Shown here: positions 20,916 through 55,578 of the stretch, in pieces
Layout: every line of letters starts with the position of its first letter
How positions within the stretch are numbered: the stretch's first letter is position 1
Origin: Cristatella mucedo
Taxonomy: Eukaryota; Bryozoa; Phylactolaemata; Cristatellidae
Reading direction: 5' to 3'
DNA length: 64,000 nt
Assembly (NCBI GenBank): GCA_009760855.2
Contig: WPIO01000021.1
Coordinates: 5,109,501 to 5,173,500 of the forward strand
Position numbers and translations under genes: made by a program
The notes under the pieces: generated by a model
The model's input: the letters and a program-made list of their open reading frames with translations, nothing else
Told to the model about the DNA's origin: nothing
Database searches by the model: none

Positions 20916-22780
20916 TAAATAACGCAGAGGATATTTTTACTGATGCTTGCAGCGAGAGTCCTTTTTATGGGATACGTCTTGCTAGGATAAAAGAATTTAA
21001 TCCGGGGTAGCTAGGAAAGCCTCACGCATCAGGGCGACCGAAGACATTCGGAAAAGTTGAGCGTAAACGACGAATCCTCCGTGGTTGTAGCTTTTACAAA
21101 CGGATGAAAAACGGGCTGTAAAGCCGCGGCTTTAATACACTACATCTAAGTGATGGAAAACGGGCATAGTAGAAGCGCCTCACAGCAGCCTCTCTCGAGG
21201 GCCTGGGCCAGCCGGTGACATCCGGCGGAAGCAGCAGGCTGCGGGTGCGTGGTTTGACTTGTCTTCCTTCCGCTTTGGCTGCGACGGTCGTGCTATGCGT
21301 TCTACGTAGAAATTTTTAGTGGCCACCCTCATGCAGCGCGGCTACAACCTTTCATCGCTTTACTGAGGTATACGCTACCGTCCGTTGCTGATTCGGGGGG
21401 GGGGGTCGAACCGTTGCATGTCGCGTCGCGAGTGAAAACTATTTTACCCGTTGAAGAATGCTTTTTTGCTCTTTTGTTAAATTAGTGCTGCAGTGCGGTT
21501 GCAGCGGCTTTACTTTTATAGAACTCAGGCCAGCTGCTGCGTCTATCGTCAGCGCATTTCTTGTCCTTATACCACCGATGCATGGCCGCTTGACTTTCTC
21601 GCCAGCCGTATCTTGTCAATGTCGCAGACAAACTCGTTAGTAAAATAAAGGAGCTGCTGCTCGTGGAAAATTTCTAACCTGCAAGACATGCTTGATGCTG
21701 CTGAAGATACTTTTCCCAATAATCCATACCATTGGCAAAGTGCCTAGAAAGAGATTAGGTTCTATAAGAGCGCTATACAAATGTATTACTATTATTATTG
21801 GCCTACCGCTAGCTCCAAAGTGTTGTAGCCGTTGCAACTGAATCAACTAATGTAAGAACTGTAAGTCATGTCTACCGAATGAAGGCTGTTAAAAAAGGAT
21901 AACAGTTAAAACAGAAAGGAAAACAGGATACAGATTTGGGTGGCTTGGGCAATCCACCGTGGACAGAAACCTCAGACTCCTACCAGGACGGCTGTAATGT
22001 TCTGTTCTCCTGCGGTTTTTTCATACCAAAAAGCATGTCAGGCTGCTTTGACTTTATGAGCTAAATCTCTTTCTTCTTTTCATCTAAGTACCTACAGTGT
22101 CTGAGTTCGTTCTTCATTGTACTGCCATCTATATCTTGCGTTTTGTAGACTGTAGCTTCTTGTAATATGGCAGTGTTTTAATCGTTTTAACCTTATTGTA
22201 TCTTGCAGATTATACTGCTTCAAGCTCATTCTAAGAAATCTGCCAGTTATGTATATCGTTTATGTTCGCATCGGGACAAACCGTTGATCTTGTAATAGCA
22301 TCTGCTGTCCACTGATAGTTCACTGCACTCGTTATGCCACACGTTAGTTCCACACTACATGCCACTGCACCAGCAAGCAGCTATTGATGTGTAGCCCTAC
22401 CTGTCAGAACGGTGAGTATCTTACCCTGTTGACTGACGATGCTCCCATGAAGCTGTCAAACTGTAAATTAAGATTTTATGCAATGCATTTGGCCAAGCAG
22501 CTGGTTATATTGACGGCTCTGGTGCGTTAGTTGAAACCTTCATGGCTCAGTTGCTTTGGAGTGGGACCTGGAACATTGTCCGTGTGGTCTTGGGTGTCCA
22601 ACAACCCGAAAATAAATTACTTGTGCTCGTGTGGACTACTTGCTTAGTCCGATGAGTGTGCAAGCCGTGACAGTGTGCAATTAGCCACCAAGGGTACTTG
22701 CCGAATGTACAATAATGGGGAGGTGGAAAAGAGCAAAAGGAGGATAGGTGAGGGAGAGAGCTGGCGGGGAGTAAGAGAGA
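20916..22780. other. Intergenic; only a LINE/SINE tail fragment seen
   Basis: Mostly unique sequence with one 10-bp G run near 21397. At 21733-21805 aaagtgcctagaaagagatt, ggttctataagagcgctata and (ATT)n form a solo LINE-1/SINE-A type tail. No exon recognised. Confidence 0.4.
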
Positions 22781-22785
22781 GGGAC

Positions 22786-22879
<94 letters not shown>

Positions 22880-22960
22880 CCGCGAGAGAGAGCGAGAGAG
22901 AGTGAATGAGAGTGAGTGAGAGTATGAGAGAGTGAGGGAGAGAGAGTGTGCGTGTGCGTG
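22786..22960. repeat. (GA)n-rich tract
   Basis: About 175 bp dominated by GA repeats with interruptions, then a short GT block. One strand is almost pure purine, so the peptides across it (ERERE or LSLSL) are artefacts. Confidence 0.95.
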
Positions 22961-23395
22961 TGCGTGTGAGTGGTAAGGTAACAGAGAAAAGGATTGAAAA
23001 ATGTAGAAAGAGCAGGAAAGAAAGTGACTGAATGTTGACTATTGTATTTTAGGTATGTTGTCAGAGACACAGATAGGCCACGGGGACAATTGGTTTTGGC
23101 TTGTTCATGTTTATCAAAATAATAAATAATAATTATAGTAATAATTATGATAATAATAGATCGTTTGCATAGCATTCTGTGCGAACTAAATCTATCCTGA
23201 TGCTTTACAACTCACTGCAAGGGAATCAGTTACCAAGGATAAATGATGTTGCATGGAGCAGTATTACATAGCCCTCTAATCCCTGTTGGCTCCCAGATTT
23301 ATTGCAGGTGTAGATATTTCTGCTGTTTCTTTGCTCATGAATTATGCTAACTGTTACTTCGGTATGAATTAATAGTATATTGGATCCAATTGTAG

Positions 23396-44150
<20,755 letters not shown>

Positions 44151-44845
44151 GATATATTTCTCTGTGGATATGTTACAGCACTTTGATGCTCGTGTGGAGC
44201 CTGTTTGAGATATTGAAAGCTTGGTGTAATAGGGTATGACATTGTGTGAGCTTACTTGTACCTGATTGGCTCATGTTTTCACAGAACGTTCAGATACAGA
44301 TAGGTATTTATTTTTTCCTAATCGATAAAAATATTTTGTATAAGACGGAATACTCAATGAACTTAAGGCCGTGTGCGCAGGCAGAGCACGTTCAATCGTT
44401 GTTCAATTTCTTACCTCATTGTTCGCTTGAACTAAAAATAGTAAAGAAAAATATGTGGCAGGTTTTATTGTGGAGCTTAAGTCCTGGCTAAGAATTTTTA
44501 TGAAGGTAATTCTGTGGTGACTACACGTGCCGATTGCACGACATCACATCATTCGTCACATCATGTGACCAACTATAGCCAGGAATGCATTCCGTGTTCC
44601 TGTTTATAATTATTTTCTTTATTATTACATCTGCATGATTGCATAGTTAAACTACCTGCTCCTTAGGGTAGCATAATTCTAAAAATTCTAAATAATTCTA
44701 ATATTTCTAAAATAATCCAAGGACAGTGGAGCAGCTGCTATGCAAACATCTTTTTAAATGCTCGAGAGCTGCAAAGGGCTTTATGCACAGTGTCACAAAG
44801 CAGTAGGCTATGCGAATCAGAAAGTAGGCTTGCACGTGGCTCTTA
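44151..44845. other. Convergent intergenic region between SFR1 and the nuclear receptor
   Basis: It must contain both 3' UTRs. AT-rich; a minus-strand AATAAA lies near 44629. No repeat element was identified. Confidence 0.5.
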
Positions 44846-45861
44846 TTATTTAGTATTTTTCACTGCAACGGCAGTCGAGTCCTCCGGACTGATAAGGCAT
44901 TCTTGTACTAAGGGTGACAACTCGAGTGGATAGGATTTTTGCCATCGTTCGACGTGCTGTTGATGCCTGGAGCCGCAAGTTCGTAGAGCAGGAAGCACCA
45001 AAAGGACATTAGCGAATGCTTTAGTTGCAGCCGTAGTATGGCTAGTGGGATAGCCAGAGCGCACACTCCAGGCAAGTGCTGCAACGAGCTTCTCCTGCAT
45101 CACCTCCACTTGCTTCGGTGCTGAGAGATGTTCACGATCAGGTGATGCCAGTACTATGGCCGTCAACAAAGCCACAACCCTTAGTCCACATCCGTCGAGC
45201 CGGCTTAGATTAGTGCTTGCGACTTGAATGAAATCCTCATCACGGCAAAGCATCTGTATGAACTTGATTGGTATCAGAACTAGAGACTTCTTCACGGCAT
45301 TATAATTAAGAATACAGTTTAGGCTTTTGTCAATTCGCCTGTAATGTAGCAAACACTGTATTTCTGCCCGCGCTTCTTTCACCAGAGCTATCTGGTCGGG
45401 CATCGGTAGATCCTTAAAACCAGGAACATATTTGGCAAAGCTCACGATGGCACGTATGAAGACGTCCATCTTCTCTGCCCAAGCTTTCAGCATGTGATGC
45501 TCACGTTCAGCGAAGTGTTTGGCAGCAGCCTCCTCTGATTGGCACTCATGACTGTTGACCAGAGGCAAACTAGCCAAATAGCGGTTCATGAGGGCCCTGC
45601 CTTCAGGGTCTCCGAACATGATACGATCCACCGAATCTGTGTTATGCAATGCAAGCACTTCCTTCTTCAGTGTCTGGATACAGCCTGGGTCGGTGTAAAA
45701 GATGGCTATTTCTCCGAAGGACTTCTCAAACGCCTCCGATATGGTGGCAGCAAATTTGACCATGTCGATGCCTGCGTCAGGTGACAGGCTACTTTTCAGT
45801 CGTTTTATTTCTATTGTGTCTTGCGTCCTCTTCCAATGAGTATATCTTCCGATTTTGGCTG
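44846..45861 (-). CDS. Nuclear receptor exon 3 (hinge and ligand-binding domain)
   Basis: Acceptor TTCCTTTGCAG, then 337 codons in one exon to TAA. The open frame begins a few codons before the acceptor, so only the part after AG is taken as exon. Confidence 0.92.
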
Positions 45862-48800
45862 CTGCAAAGGAAGTCAATGCTGCTGCAATTGGTACTGCAT
45901 GCTAACGAAGCACGCGGAATGTTGCAAGCTTCAGTAAAGGTTTGTACAAGCACTTCTTGCAATTTAATTGTATTTCATTGTATTATTTAATTGCAGGTTC
46001 AGGGAAGTTTTGGTTACTGGATGTTGTAGTCCTGGAGCATATTAACACTTTATTGAGACAAAGAGCCGGCATGTCACGCCTAACCATGTTATTCGTGTTG
46101 TTTATCAAGCATGATATTACTCACCATTCTATCGCGTTTCCCTTTGTAGCAAACGTAAAGCGCCTAGAAAGAAATTAAGTTCTCTGAGGGCACTTTATCA
46201 AGTGCAATAATAATATTATTATTATTAACATTGCTTTCACCGTTTTTGGGCATGGTAGTCGAGTCGAAAGTAATCGAGGCTCCAGCCTCGGCTATAAATA
46301 ACCCAAGGTCACAGGTCATCGTCTTGAGCGGTAGCCGCAGTCGTAGCCTAAGGTAATAGCCTGTAGAAAACTGTCTCCCTAACCTGGCAACCTCCGTGAT
46401 CGGACGAGTACTTGTAAGCAGCCGTTTTTGTACTCTCACGCCATAGCCGATTACTTTCGCAGCCAGCGAACTATTCTTTCTCCTCTCTTTCTCCCTCTTT
46501 CATCTATTTCTTCTCCATTCTTCTGTTTCTCTCATCCTCCCGCCCGCCTCTTGCTCTCCCCATTCCCTCTCCTTGCTCTCCCTTCCTCGTGCTTTCACGA
46601 ACTCTCTGTCCTCTCCGTCTCTCTCCCTCTCTTTCGGTTACCTTTTTTTTAGAGGACATCGGGCTGGTGGGGGACTCGGGCGTCATGAAATCGGCGAATT
46701 CACATGAGTAGGAATTGCAATTAGCACGCAACAGTCGAGGATTGACACTGGCGTCCAGTAACATACGCAGGAGTCCATAGTCGCAATCACATTTTGTCTA
46801 TTTTCTAAATAAAGTAATGATCTCTAGCATGGACGTGGTTCTTTATGTAGTGGCATGAATGCATTTTGGTTTAGATTGCCTCGGTATTTGTTTTTAGTCG
46901 GATGTGAGCCAACTATGGCAGAGCAATATAGTTTCACAGTTCACCCCCTGCTGCTTAGCCATGTGCCGCACCGGCTGCTTCCTACACAGCGAGCCAGATT
47001 TTGGAGCTAAGGTTGCTCCAGACCCTCATACTTACCGCGTCAACGTCGAAATGTCTATTGTTCACTCCAGCCATTCTGCTGTATGTGTCTGTGTGTACTT
47101 ATGTTCATATACTTATCTTAGTGACATGTTAATTATACTACTACTAATAATAAATTTGTTCAGCACCTTAAAAGAACGAAATTTCTTTCTAGTCACCTAC
47201 TTTTCGAAGGGAGCATATCAGTTGGTTACTTAGAACATGCTTAGTGTCAGCACGCATAAGCGTGCAAAGGACAATTACAGGACCTATCAATTGGTGTGAG
47301 GAATAGGTGTGGTCTTAGCTTCTCCTTGATAGCCGTTAAGTCATGCGATAATTTGACATCAATCGGAAGTGAATTCCAGACTTTGGGAGCATACGATCTA
47401 AAGGCATGGTCTCAGCAGGATTTAAGGCTTGTTCGTGGCGCATTAAACGACTTGATTAATAAGAACGGCGGTACGTTGCCTCATCTGATTGGGAAGTAGT
47501 TCGGGTAGATAGGACCAAGCAATTGAATTGAGGGACCTAAAAGTGAGTGACAAAACCTATAAGTCGATATGCTGCTTGATCGGGAGCCAGTGCAGGTCGG
47601 TGAGAAGTGGCGTAATGTGGCAACTGCAATACTCAGGGCAGACAAGCATAGCTGCCGAGTTTTGCACCAGTTGTAAACGCCTAATTGCACCGGCCGGCAG
47701 ACCCGGGGGTAAGTTACAATAGGCGAGACGGGATTATGCTGGATGTAGAGCAATCCCATTCTAGGCAGTTTAAGGAGGCTGTAGAAATTTTCGCTGTTAC
47801 TATAGCCAAAGCTTACTATGCTCAACCTATAGTATTCACCGTTTTCTAGTTATAGACTCCCAATTTTTTCAGCACAATACAAGTACGTGACAATCTTGAG
47901 TTTTTGTGCTGGTTGCAAGCCATGGCCCAAGCTTCAGCTACACCATCCCGATATGCACTATTCTGTGTGTGCTGGCTGCCCTAGCACATCAACATAATGT
48001 GATCTTGTGCGCGCCTCTGGTGCTAGCGATGACGTTAAATAAATAAATACTAGCTGATTAAACAGCCTCTTTTGTATAGCGACATAAGAGACTTTACGGC
48101 TATCACCACCGCTTGCACCGGCGATAAAGGATCGCCCACGACAGGATTCGAACCCACGACCTCAGGGCCGAGGTCGTGAAAAGCAACCGCCTGACCTAGT
48201 GAGCCATCACGTTGTAGCACTATGCCCACGTTTGATACGGAAGCAATGCACGACGGCATAGGTGCCAACACTAATTGTGCAAGGAACCCTCCGTTGTATA
48301 TAACGATGGATGGGGGGGGGTTTGGGGCAGGGCAGGGTGGTGAGAGTCTTCGCTTTTCAGCTCTCGGCATCGCTGGGCCGGAGTCTGAGAATGCAGCCAA
48401 AGCAGCCTGTCATGTTGCTCAACCGCCCATGCCTCTAGGCGGGGGGGGGGGGCCAATGGCTGCAGTTAATTCGGTTCGCCTGTTAGTAGCGCGCCAGATT
48501 CGGTCGAGAGTCGTTCGTGTCTGCTCCTCATCGCCATCTCTCTCGCTCTACTCCATACTTATCTAGCGGCTGGACTGTTGGATCTGCGTACGATCTTATT
48601 TGGTCGATGCCACTTCGCGCTCGTGTTACATGTCTACATCGTAGCTATATTACGTATACTCGTATATTATATATACTCTCGTCATAAATCCGCATGCCAC
48701 TGTTATACGACAGAAACATGTTACATGTTCGTGATGTGGGGCAAACCATAAATCCCTGCTGATTTTATTGGTTCCCCCGCGTTGTCTCCGAAGGATGCTA

Positions 48801-51800
48801 GCAGTATGATTGTGCTGTTGATAATGAAATGCTGTTTTCTGACTGCAGATCCCAAAAATCATGCTTCGGCTCCAAAGCTCCGCTGTCCCGAAGTCTCGAT
48901 AAATTAGCACCTAACGCTAGGTCCAGGTGTCGCACACAACTACTTCAGCTGCATTAACTTAGTGTGACCAGTGTTACTGCTTGCCTCCCATAATACCTCA
49001 GGTTATGTGCGTATTTTAATTGAGTGCATTGGCTTTGCCTATGCATTTCTCGAAGGCCAGCTTAATCAGTTCAAGCCTAAATGCTGACGGTGTTTGCGAA
49101 CGTGCTCGCTAAGCAAATCGGTTTGCTGACATGACCCTTTAGGATATCCTTTCATCACCTACTGGCTCAGGTTCACAAGTAGTAGGGCGAGTGGTGCTTA
49201 TGAGTATTACGCTAAAGTTCTCTTGTACTTTCTTATCGTAGATAAGTCTCTTCTGGTATATCAGTCTGCTGCCATCGTCTCCCGGCCATACATTTCGGAA
49301 GGCGCTTTGATTCCTGGAAGACATCTGGTCCTTGAAATAGTTGACGGATCTTCCTGCAATCAGGGTTTCCGATCACATAGAATGCCACGCATTACACTAG
49401 ACCGTACTGGTACTCAGATCGTATAGTTCCTCCTGCATTTGGATCAGGCGGTTGGGAGTCTAAGTCCGCCATAATCTGTTCCCACCGGGTCTGGGATAAG
49501 TTATCTCTGGCTAAGTATGCCCTCGACCATATGCCCCATGGTTATAGCCGACATTAAGCCAACTAGAACTATTAAGTGAGAGGTAAAAAAAAATCATACA
49601 ATCGAGGGAGTGATTTATATCAGCTGGCAGGAAAGACAAATTTAAGTTTAACCAATCCATGCTAGCTAAGGCTACGTCCATCTTCTATAAAAACATAGTG
49701 GAATCTCAGCTAAGAATCTAATGCTATTTTGTATCTCCGTCAGTAACTTCACAAAGTCATAAAGACCATGTGGGCGTTACGCAGGAGAGTTTTGTATAGC
49801 GCACTCACAGCCTAAGCGGCTTTCGGTACGCATTCGGTAGCCAACAGACTTCGTCGCACACGCAACAAAGAGAAAGTGGGAAGCATAGCAGAGTTAGGAG
49901 AGCAGTTGAGGTAGTGAGTAGCATAGAAGTAGCAGTTCAGGACCGCTGAAAAAGATGTGCCATAGTCGGCAGTTGGAGAGTAGATGTCGTTGCGTAAGAA
50001 TTGTGGAAGCGAGTTCCACAGTCTAGGACCTGCAGAGCTAAAGCCTCTGTCGCCAACTGTCTTTAAGCTATTGTCTCCTAGCACACATCACATTAAGCAT
50101 GGGCTTCAAGGTCAGGAACGTACCCAGTGATACTCGCGATGATATAGCAGACAACTTTACTAAATTGTTTTTAAGCAAGACAAACCAAATCTGAGGTCCA
50201 TTTCGACTTTAGTATCGCTACAATAAACTTTCACACACGCTCATCCTCGGTCCCATTTCGATGTCCACCTTCAACATCGTCCCCCCTTACACCTCATCTG
50301 AAAAAGTTGACATCATAATCTATAAAGATCATTTACTCTCTAGTCCCCATACAAAATTTCTTCAAGGATGCCCAGGCTTGCTTTTCGCACCATAAATAAA
50401 ATTGCAACTACCCGTAACCTCATATTCTGTCACATGCTTTCTTCAAGGAGGTTACACTAAGGCTGTTGGGTATGTCGATTAGAAAGTGGACCAATGGAAC
50501 TTTAACTTTCACCTTCTTTCGCTTCTACCACAGACACTTGAACGAATAGCTAGAAGCCAGCTAAACTTATGTAATCAAAAGCAGCAGATATAATTTCACC
50601 GTGATTGCAAACTTATCACTCCATTGGGTCAGCACTACTGCGAGTGTACAACGACCTTATCAGGAATTTTAAGGAGAGTCTCTTGAAGAGACTTAGCGAG
50701 ACTCTTTCTGCTACAACATCGAGTATTATCGATTCCTAAGTTCTCATTAAATGTCCTTCGTCTCGCTCGGGTATTACTGGCAATACATTGCAAGGGTTTA
50801 GGTCCCATCTCTGTGACGGATTTCAGAGTATAAACTAAAAAGACTCACGGTTATCCGGTGAATCTTCGAAGGCGCCTCAGGAATCCAATCTAGTTCAAAT
50901 TCCTTTCCTCGTTTATACGTTTCTCTCTTACCGAGGTGGCCGCCAAGCGCAACCTAGGCTTTCATTTCTGTGCAGGTGACGCACAGCGGTACGTGTGCTT
51001 CGATCCCATCATGTTCTTTCTCTTAACTCCCTCGAAGATAGTATTGCCCATCCTCACATTTAGAAGACAGCTTATTGCTCACACTCGCTCTTGGACGACA
51101 GCTAATTTCCTTAAACTGAATGATGATATGACCAGCCGAATAGGTATTGGCAAATCGATTGTCATTCAGAAAATAGAAAGCCTTACCCTCAGAATTCTCT
51201 CAGCCAGGTTAGCAGATTCAAATCTCAAGCCTCAGTTGTATATTGGCAGAACAGCTCTACCGGCTACCACCACCGCTTGCCGTGGGAAATAAAAAATCGC
51301 AGCATGACTGCAGGATTCGAATCCGCGACCTGGGCGAAGCTGAAGAGCGAGCTTTTTCCCACGGGGCTCACACGCAGACCTGCATATCCTCGGCTTAATC
51401 GGCACGTAACTCTCGCTTTACTGTTCTAAAGAGACCTTTCCATAGATGACTACGCCTGCTCCCCAATCAAGTCTACACACTTTCAGCAACGTATATTGCA
51501 CACACTCGAGCAATCAAATAAGGAAACCAGAGCCAACTTTGTCCTCGCATTAACGACATCCCGTCTCTAACACTCGCTGTAAAGTCTGTAACAGTCGCCG
51601 AAAAGGTCTTCCCAAGACGCCGCAATAGGATGCTGACGGATAGGATGCATGTCGAAATTGCCGCAGTACACCACTTCTCTTCGACCTGCACTGTCTTAGC
51701 ATCAAGCAATGCCGCGAAATCAAGGTTCTGTCTCTGACTTGCAGCTCCCGTCAGTTCTCCTGCTTCGGCTTATCTATCTAAATTACTTACTCGGTCTGAA

Positions 51801-53957
51801 TAAAGCAGTCGAGCTATGCCTAATCACAAACCTCAAATCTTTCGGATACAGCGCCGTTAGTTTTTTGCTCCTGAAGCCTAGGAAAAGCTACCATCTGACA
51901 TCACATCCTAATGATAATAGTAACAGTTCTTCAATCTGTCACCCTAAAAGAAGGTAGACTTTGTCCAGGCGCTTCAAAGCTCGCTGAAAGAAAAATCAGT
52001 ACCCAAGAGCTATGACGTGCAGCGTATCGAGCATTTGAAAACCAACGCAAAGACCCACGGCCAGTCGTTAGAAAGACCTATGGCTAGTGCTGCCGTGTTG
52101 GCTACCACACAACAACGTTCGGTGGCTGACAAAGTCTTTGGGCTTGGCCTGAACGGACCCAACCTCGTGCGTTGGCAAGTCAGTCCGCGAGTTTGGCCTG
52201 CCACTGCTCTTAATCAGCAATGGGCCCTCCCCAGCGCATCCAGTACAGTAGGCATAATAATAATAATACACTTGATAAAGCGCCCTCAGAGAACTCAATC
52301 TCTTTCTAGGCGCTTACATTTGCTTCAAGAGAAACGCGATTGAATGGTTAAGTAATGGTTAGAAATATCATGCTTGAAAAACAAACAAAATGAATAACAT
52401 GGTTAGGGGTGATATGCACAGGATCAGCATGCAAGTGTGGTTAGTGGCAGCATGCACAATGTCAGCACGTATAAGCACATAAAGGACAAATCAAAGAGAC
52501 CCACTAAATGCTGTCCTAGTGTTTTTTAAGTTCTTTTTAAATGTAGTCAAGTCAGGGGATGTCGTGACGCAAGTCGGAAGTGAGTTCCAGGCTTTGGGAG
52601 CATTACTACAGGAAATGAAGAAATATAAGACGCAGCCTTAGATTCGGCTGCTCCTAAAAGCATTTGCTGAGTTCATGTTAATTGCTATCTTAGTGTGGTT
52701 TTTCGTGCAGTTTAATTTTACGAATCAGCTTCTGTGCTTTTTCTAGCGTATGCGAAGTGACTGGGCAGAGATTAGCTATCTTGGGGCGCTATATACATAT
52801 CTCATTATTGTTATAACTAGCGTGTACCAATGAGAAATTGCAAACAATCAATTAAAAAAACAATGAAATTTAAGATACTCTAGTATTTTTTCAAGATTTA
52901 TGAGAACTACTTATGGAATATCTGTTAATTTAAATTAGCTTGAAACTAATTTTTATAGATAAGAAAATCTCAGCTACATGTGCAAATTAGTAAACTGTCT
53001 CTACATGACATCACCTTAGCTGTACCGTTGTATTAGTACTATAATATTATGATGAGGAAAACGTGCGCGAAATGCCAGAAAATTGCGTTAACGGGACTCC
53101 AGGGCTCACTGACATTCAAAATGTTATTGGTCAATTATTATTGTCTGAGCATTGGGGGAGATAAAAAGCAGAGGTTTGATTTGAAAACATCACGAGGCAG
53201 GCGCTTTGAAACAAGGTAATGTGTTCATTTTGACTTTGTTCGGCTTTAATCGGGTATTTGATGCAGCTGGTACGATTTGTTAGCCGTGCTTCCAGGCGCC
53301 AGTGCTAGAAGTAGCAGTTACGGGGCTGTGAGATCTAGTACGAGTTGACTATGCTGTGCTTGCGAGAACGAGAGCCACCAGCACATGCCAATTGAACTGG
53401 CACGGATGCAGTGCCAGGAGGATGCTCGCGAGAAGCATTCGTGAGCCCCTCGTGCACAACCTAGATCTGTGTACGGAGCGACGTTAGATGGTGCCGACCG
53501 GAACGCGTTGGAGGCGAAGCACAGCGGTGCTTAAGGGAGAATTAGCTCAGCGGTATAGCACCGGTGATGACCGTTGGTAAAGTAGGCGGTACTAAAGGGT
53601 TAGAACGTGAGAGTTCGCAGCGTACCTTCCTTGGTCATGCCCACCGCGAGACAGCGTCTGTATCGGCAGGCGGGGCACGAGCTCTTGCCTTCATCAGAGA
53701 TGCAGCAGTTCCCGTCTTTTCCACATTCGAAGACCGATTTTCGGTGTAGGCAGCGGTGGAAAAATCCCTTACAGGCTTTGCAGGTATTAACACCTGCAAG
53801 CCAAAGAAAAGCTGTTCTTTTTTGGTGGGTTCTTGCTTGTAGCAATAAGGCTTGATTATTTATGCACCACTAAGCTCTAAGCCTCTAAGCCTCTAAGCCC
53901 TAGTGCAGTCGGTCCATCCGGTTTCAAACAACTCCCACAAACACAAACACACACACG

Positions 53958-53992
<35 letters not shown>

Positions 53993-55506
53993 CACACCTT
54001 TACTCTCTCACTCATGCACAAACGCACACTAAGCACTACATTTCTGGCTATTTAATTTTGAGTTTTCATGGCAGGTGCACAGGGCTACTACTGGAACGTT
54101 ACTACTGACCAGGATGCAGGATTTCCGTATTGGGGCATGGAGACTCAGTGTGATGATCTGCAAGACACCTACATAATTATTCATCAATCCGGAGCAAGGC
54201 TAACTTTTAAACGAATGCAGTTCAGCATCCCCAGCAGCAAAATAATAGCACCGAGTCAGAGATGTTAGCTAAGGCATGTTTACATTTGCAATTAAAACAT
54301 TTTCGCAAACACAAACGACGCTACATTTAGGATCACGACTGCAGCTAAGGGTAGGGAAGGCTGGTGGCAGAGCATGAGGGTTATGGTGGTCGGAGATGTG
54401 GGGTGAGTGAGATGCAAAGGAAGAGGGGAGTAAAGGAATTGTGCGATTATCTATGGCCAAGGCGGCATACAAGCCGCAACGCGGTGTAACAAGCTGTCAG
54501 TTGTGCTTTAGGAGTTGTCTTTGGCATTTGAGCAGAGCTATGCTCTGGGCAGTTGTGCCGTACAAGAATTATTACGCGCTATGGCCGCTGTAGAGAGCCT
54601 GTAAACTTCCGTAGCTGTCAAATGGACGCCGTGGATGAGAACTTGTTGTATTTAAAGCTGTGGTCACTCATCGGTGCTGCCGTGTGCCGCTGCAGATGTC
54701 GGCCTACCTGCATGAGTTTGTGCTGCATCCGCAAGTCGCCGCCCGCTACTCCAAGGCTCATGACTTTGCGGGTATTCGTCAAGCGTCGGCTGCGAATTGC
54801 ACCATTACGAGCGCTGTGCTTGCGGCCTAGTTCTGTCCGGACTAGAAAGCCGCAACATCCCATTTGTAACACTATTATACATCGTGTAAATACTTAAAAC
54901 TTGTTACATGTATTTTTACGTACATATTTGTGCACGCGTATGTGGGATTTCAGAGAAGCACGCAGGCAGAGGTAATTCGTCTAATCATCAGACTTTGGGG
55001 AATGCGATCGATGTACGCACTGGAACTTCAGTTTTCCCAACTTCGGTTTTGTATTAATTTCTTTTCTCTCGAGTAAATGTGAAACAACCTCCCCCACGAC
55101 AATGATACAACTTCCTGCCTAGTCTATCCTCACTAACTCTAAGATGCCTTAATAATACACGTAAGGGCCTCAAAAGGAGTTCGCCATGTAACCAAGTGTT
55201 ACGAAGCAATGACTGTCCGAGCTGCGTGCGAGCAGGCACTCTCTCCACTTCCTCAGGACTCCAAGGCTCGGCCTTTCATTTCGGAAAACGTCTGCGCTCC
55301 AATGTCGCATTATTGGATTAGTCTGCTTGGCTGAACGATCTCTATGCTGTCAGCTGACCATACACGAACTGCACTGGTGTGACCTCACCACCAGAAACCT
55401 TCGCTACAGCATAGGAGGGGTCCGAGTCATCTTACCCAATATTGGAGTGGCTTGTTTCAGCTGATTGGCTGAGCATTTTTCGTAAGAATTTCTAAAGTTT
55501 ATGCTA

Positions 55507-55540
<34 letters not shown>

Positions 55541-55547
55541 TAGCATA

Positions 55548-55578
<31 letters not shown>

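Noticed and set aside
22675-23175. Arg/Glu- or Leu/Ser-repeat proteins
   Set aside because: Translations of a GA tract; no other support.
49139-49430. Plus-strand frame (SLLVYQSAAIVSRPYISEG)
   Set aside because: Looks mildly protein-like but has no recognisable family, no clear splice sites and lies in the receptor intron.
53535-53580. tRNA gene-like start (gggagaattagctcagcggt)
   Set aside because: The D-arm resembles a tRNA, but no anticodon stem, T-arm or matching acceptor end follows. Chance or an old SINE head.
54068-54268. Possible WW-domain exon (GYYWNVTTDQ)
   Set aside because: Only the middle of a WW motif is present, the second Trp/Pro part is absent, and no suitable donor follows. 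The rest of the frame has no domain character.
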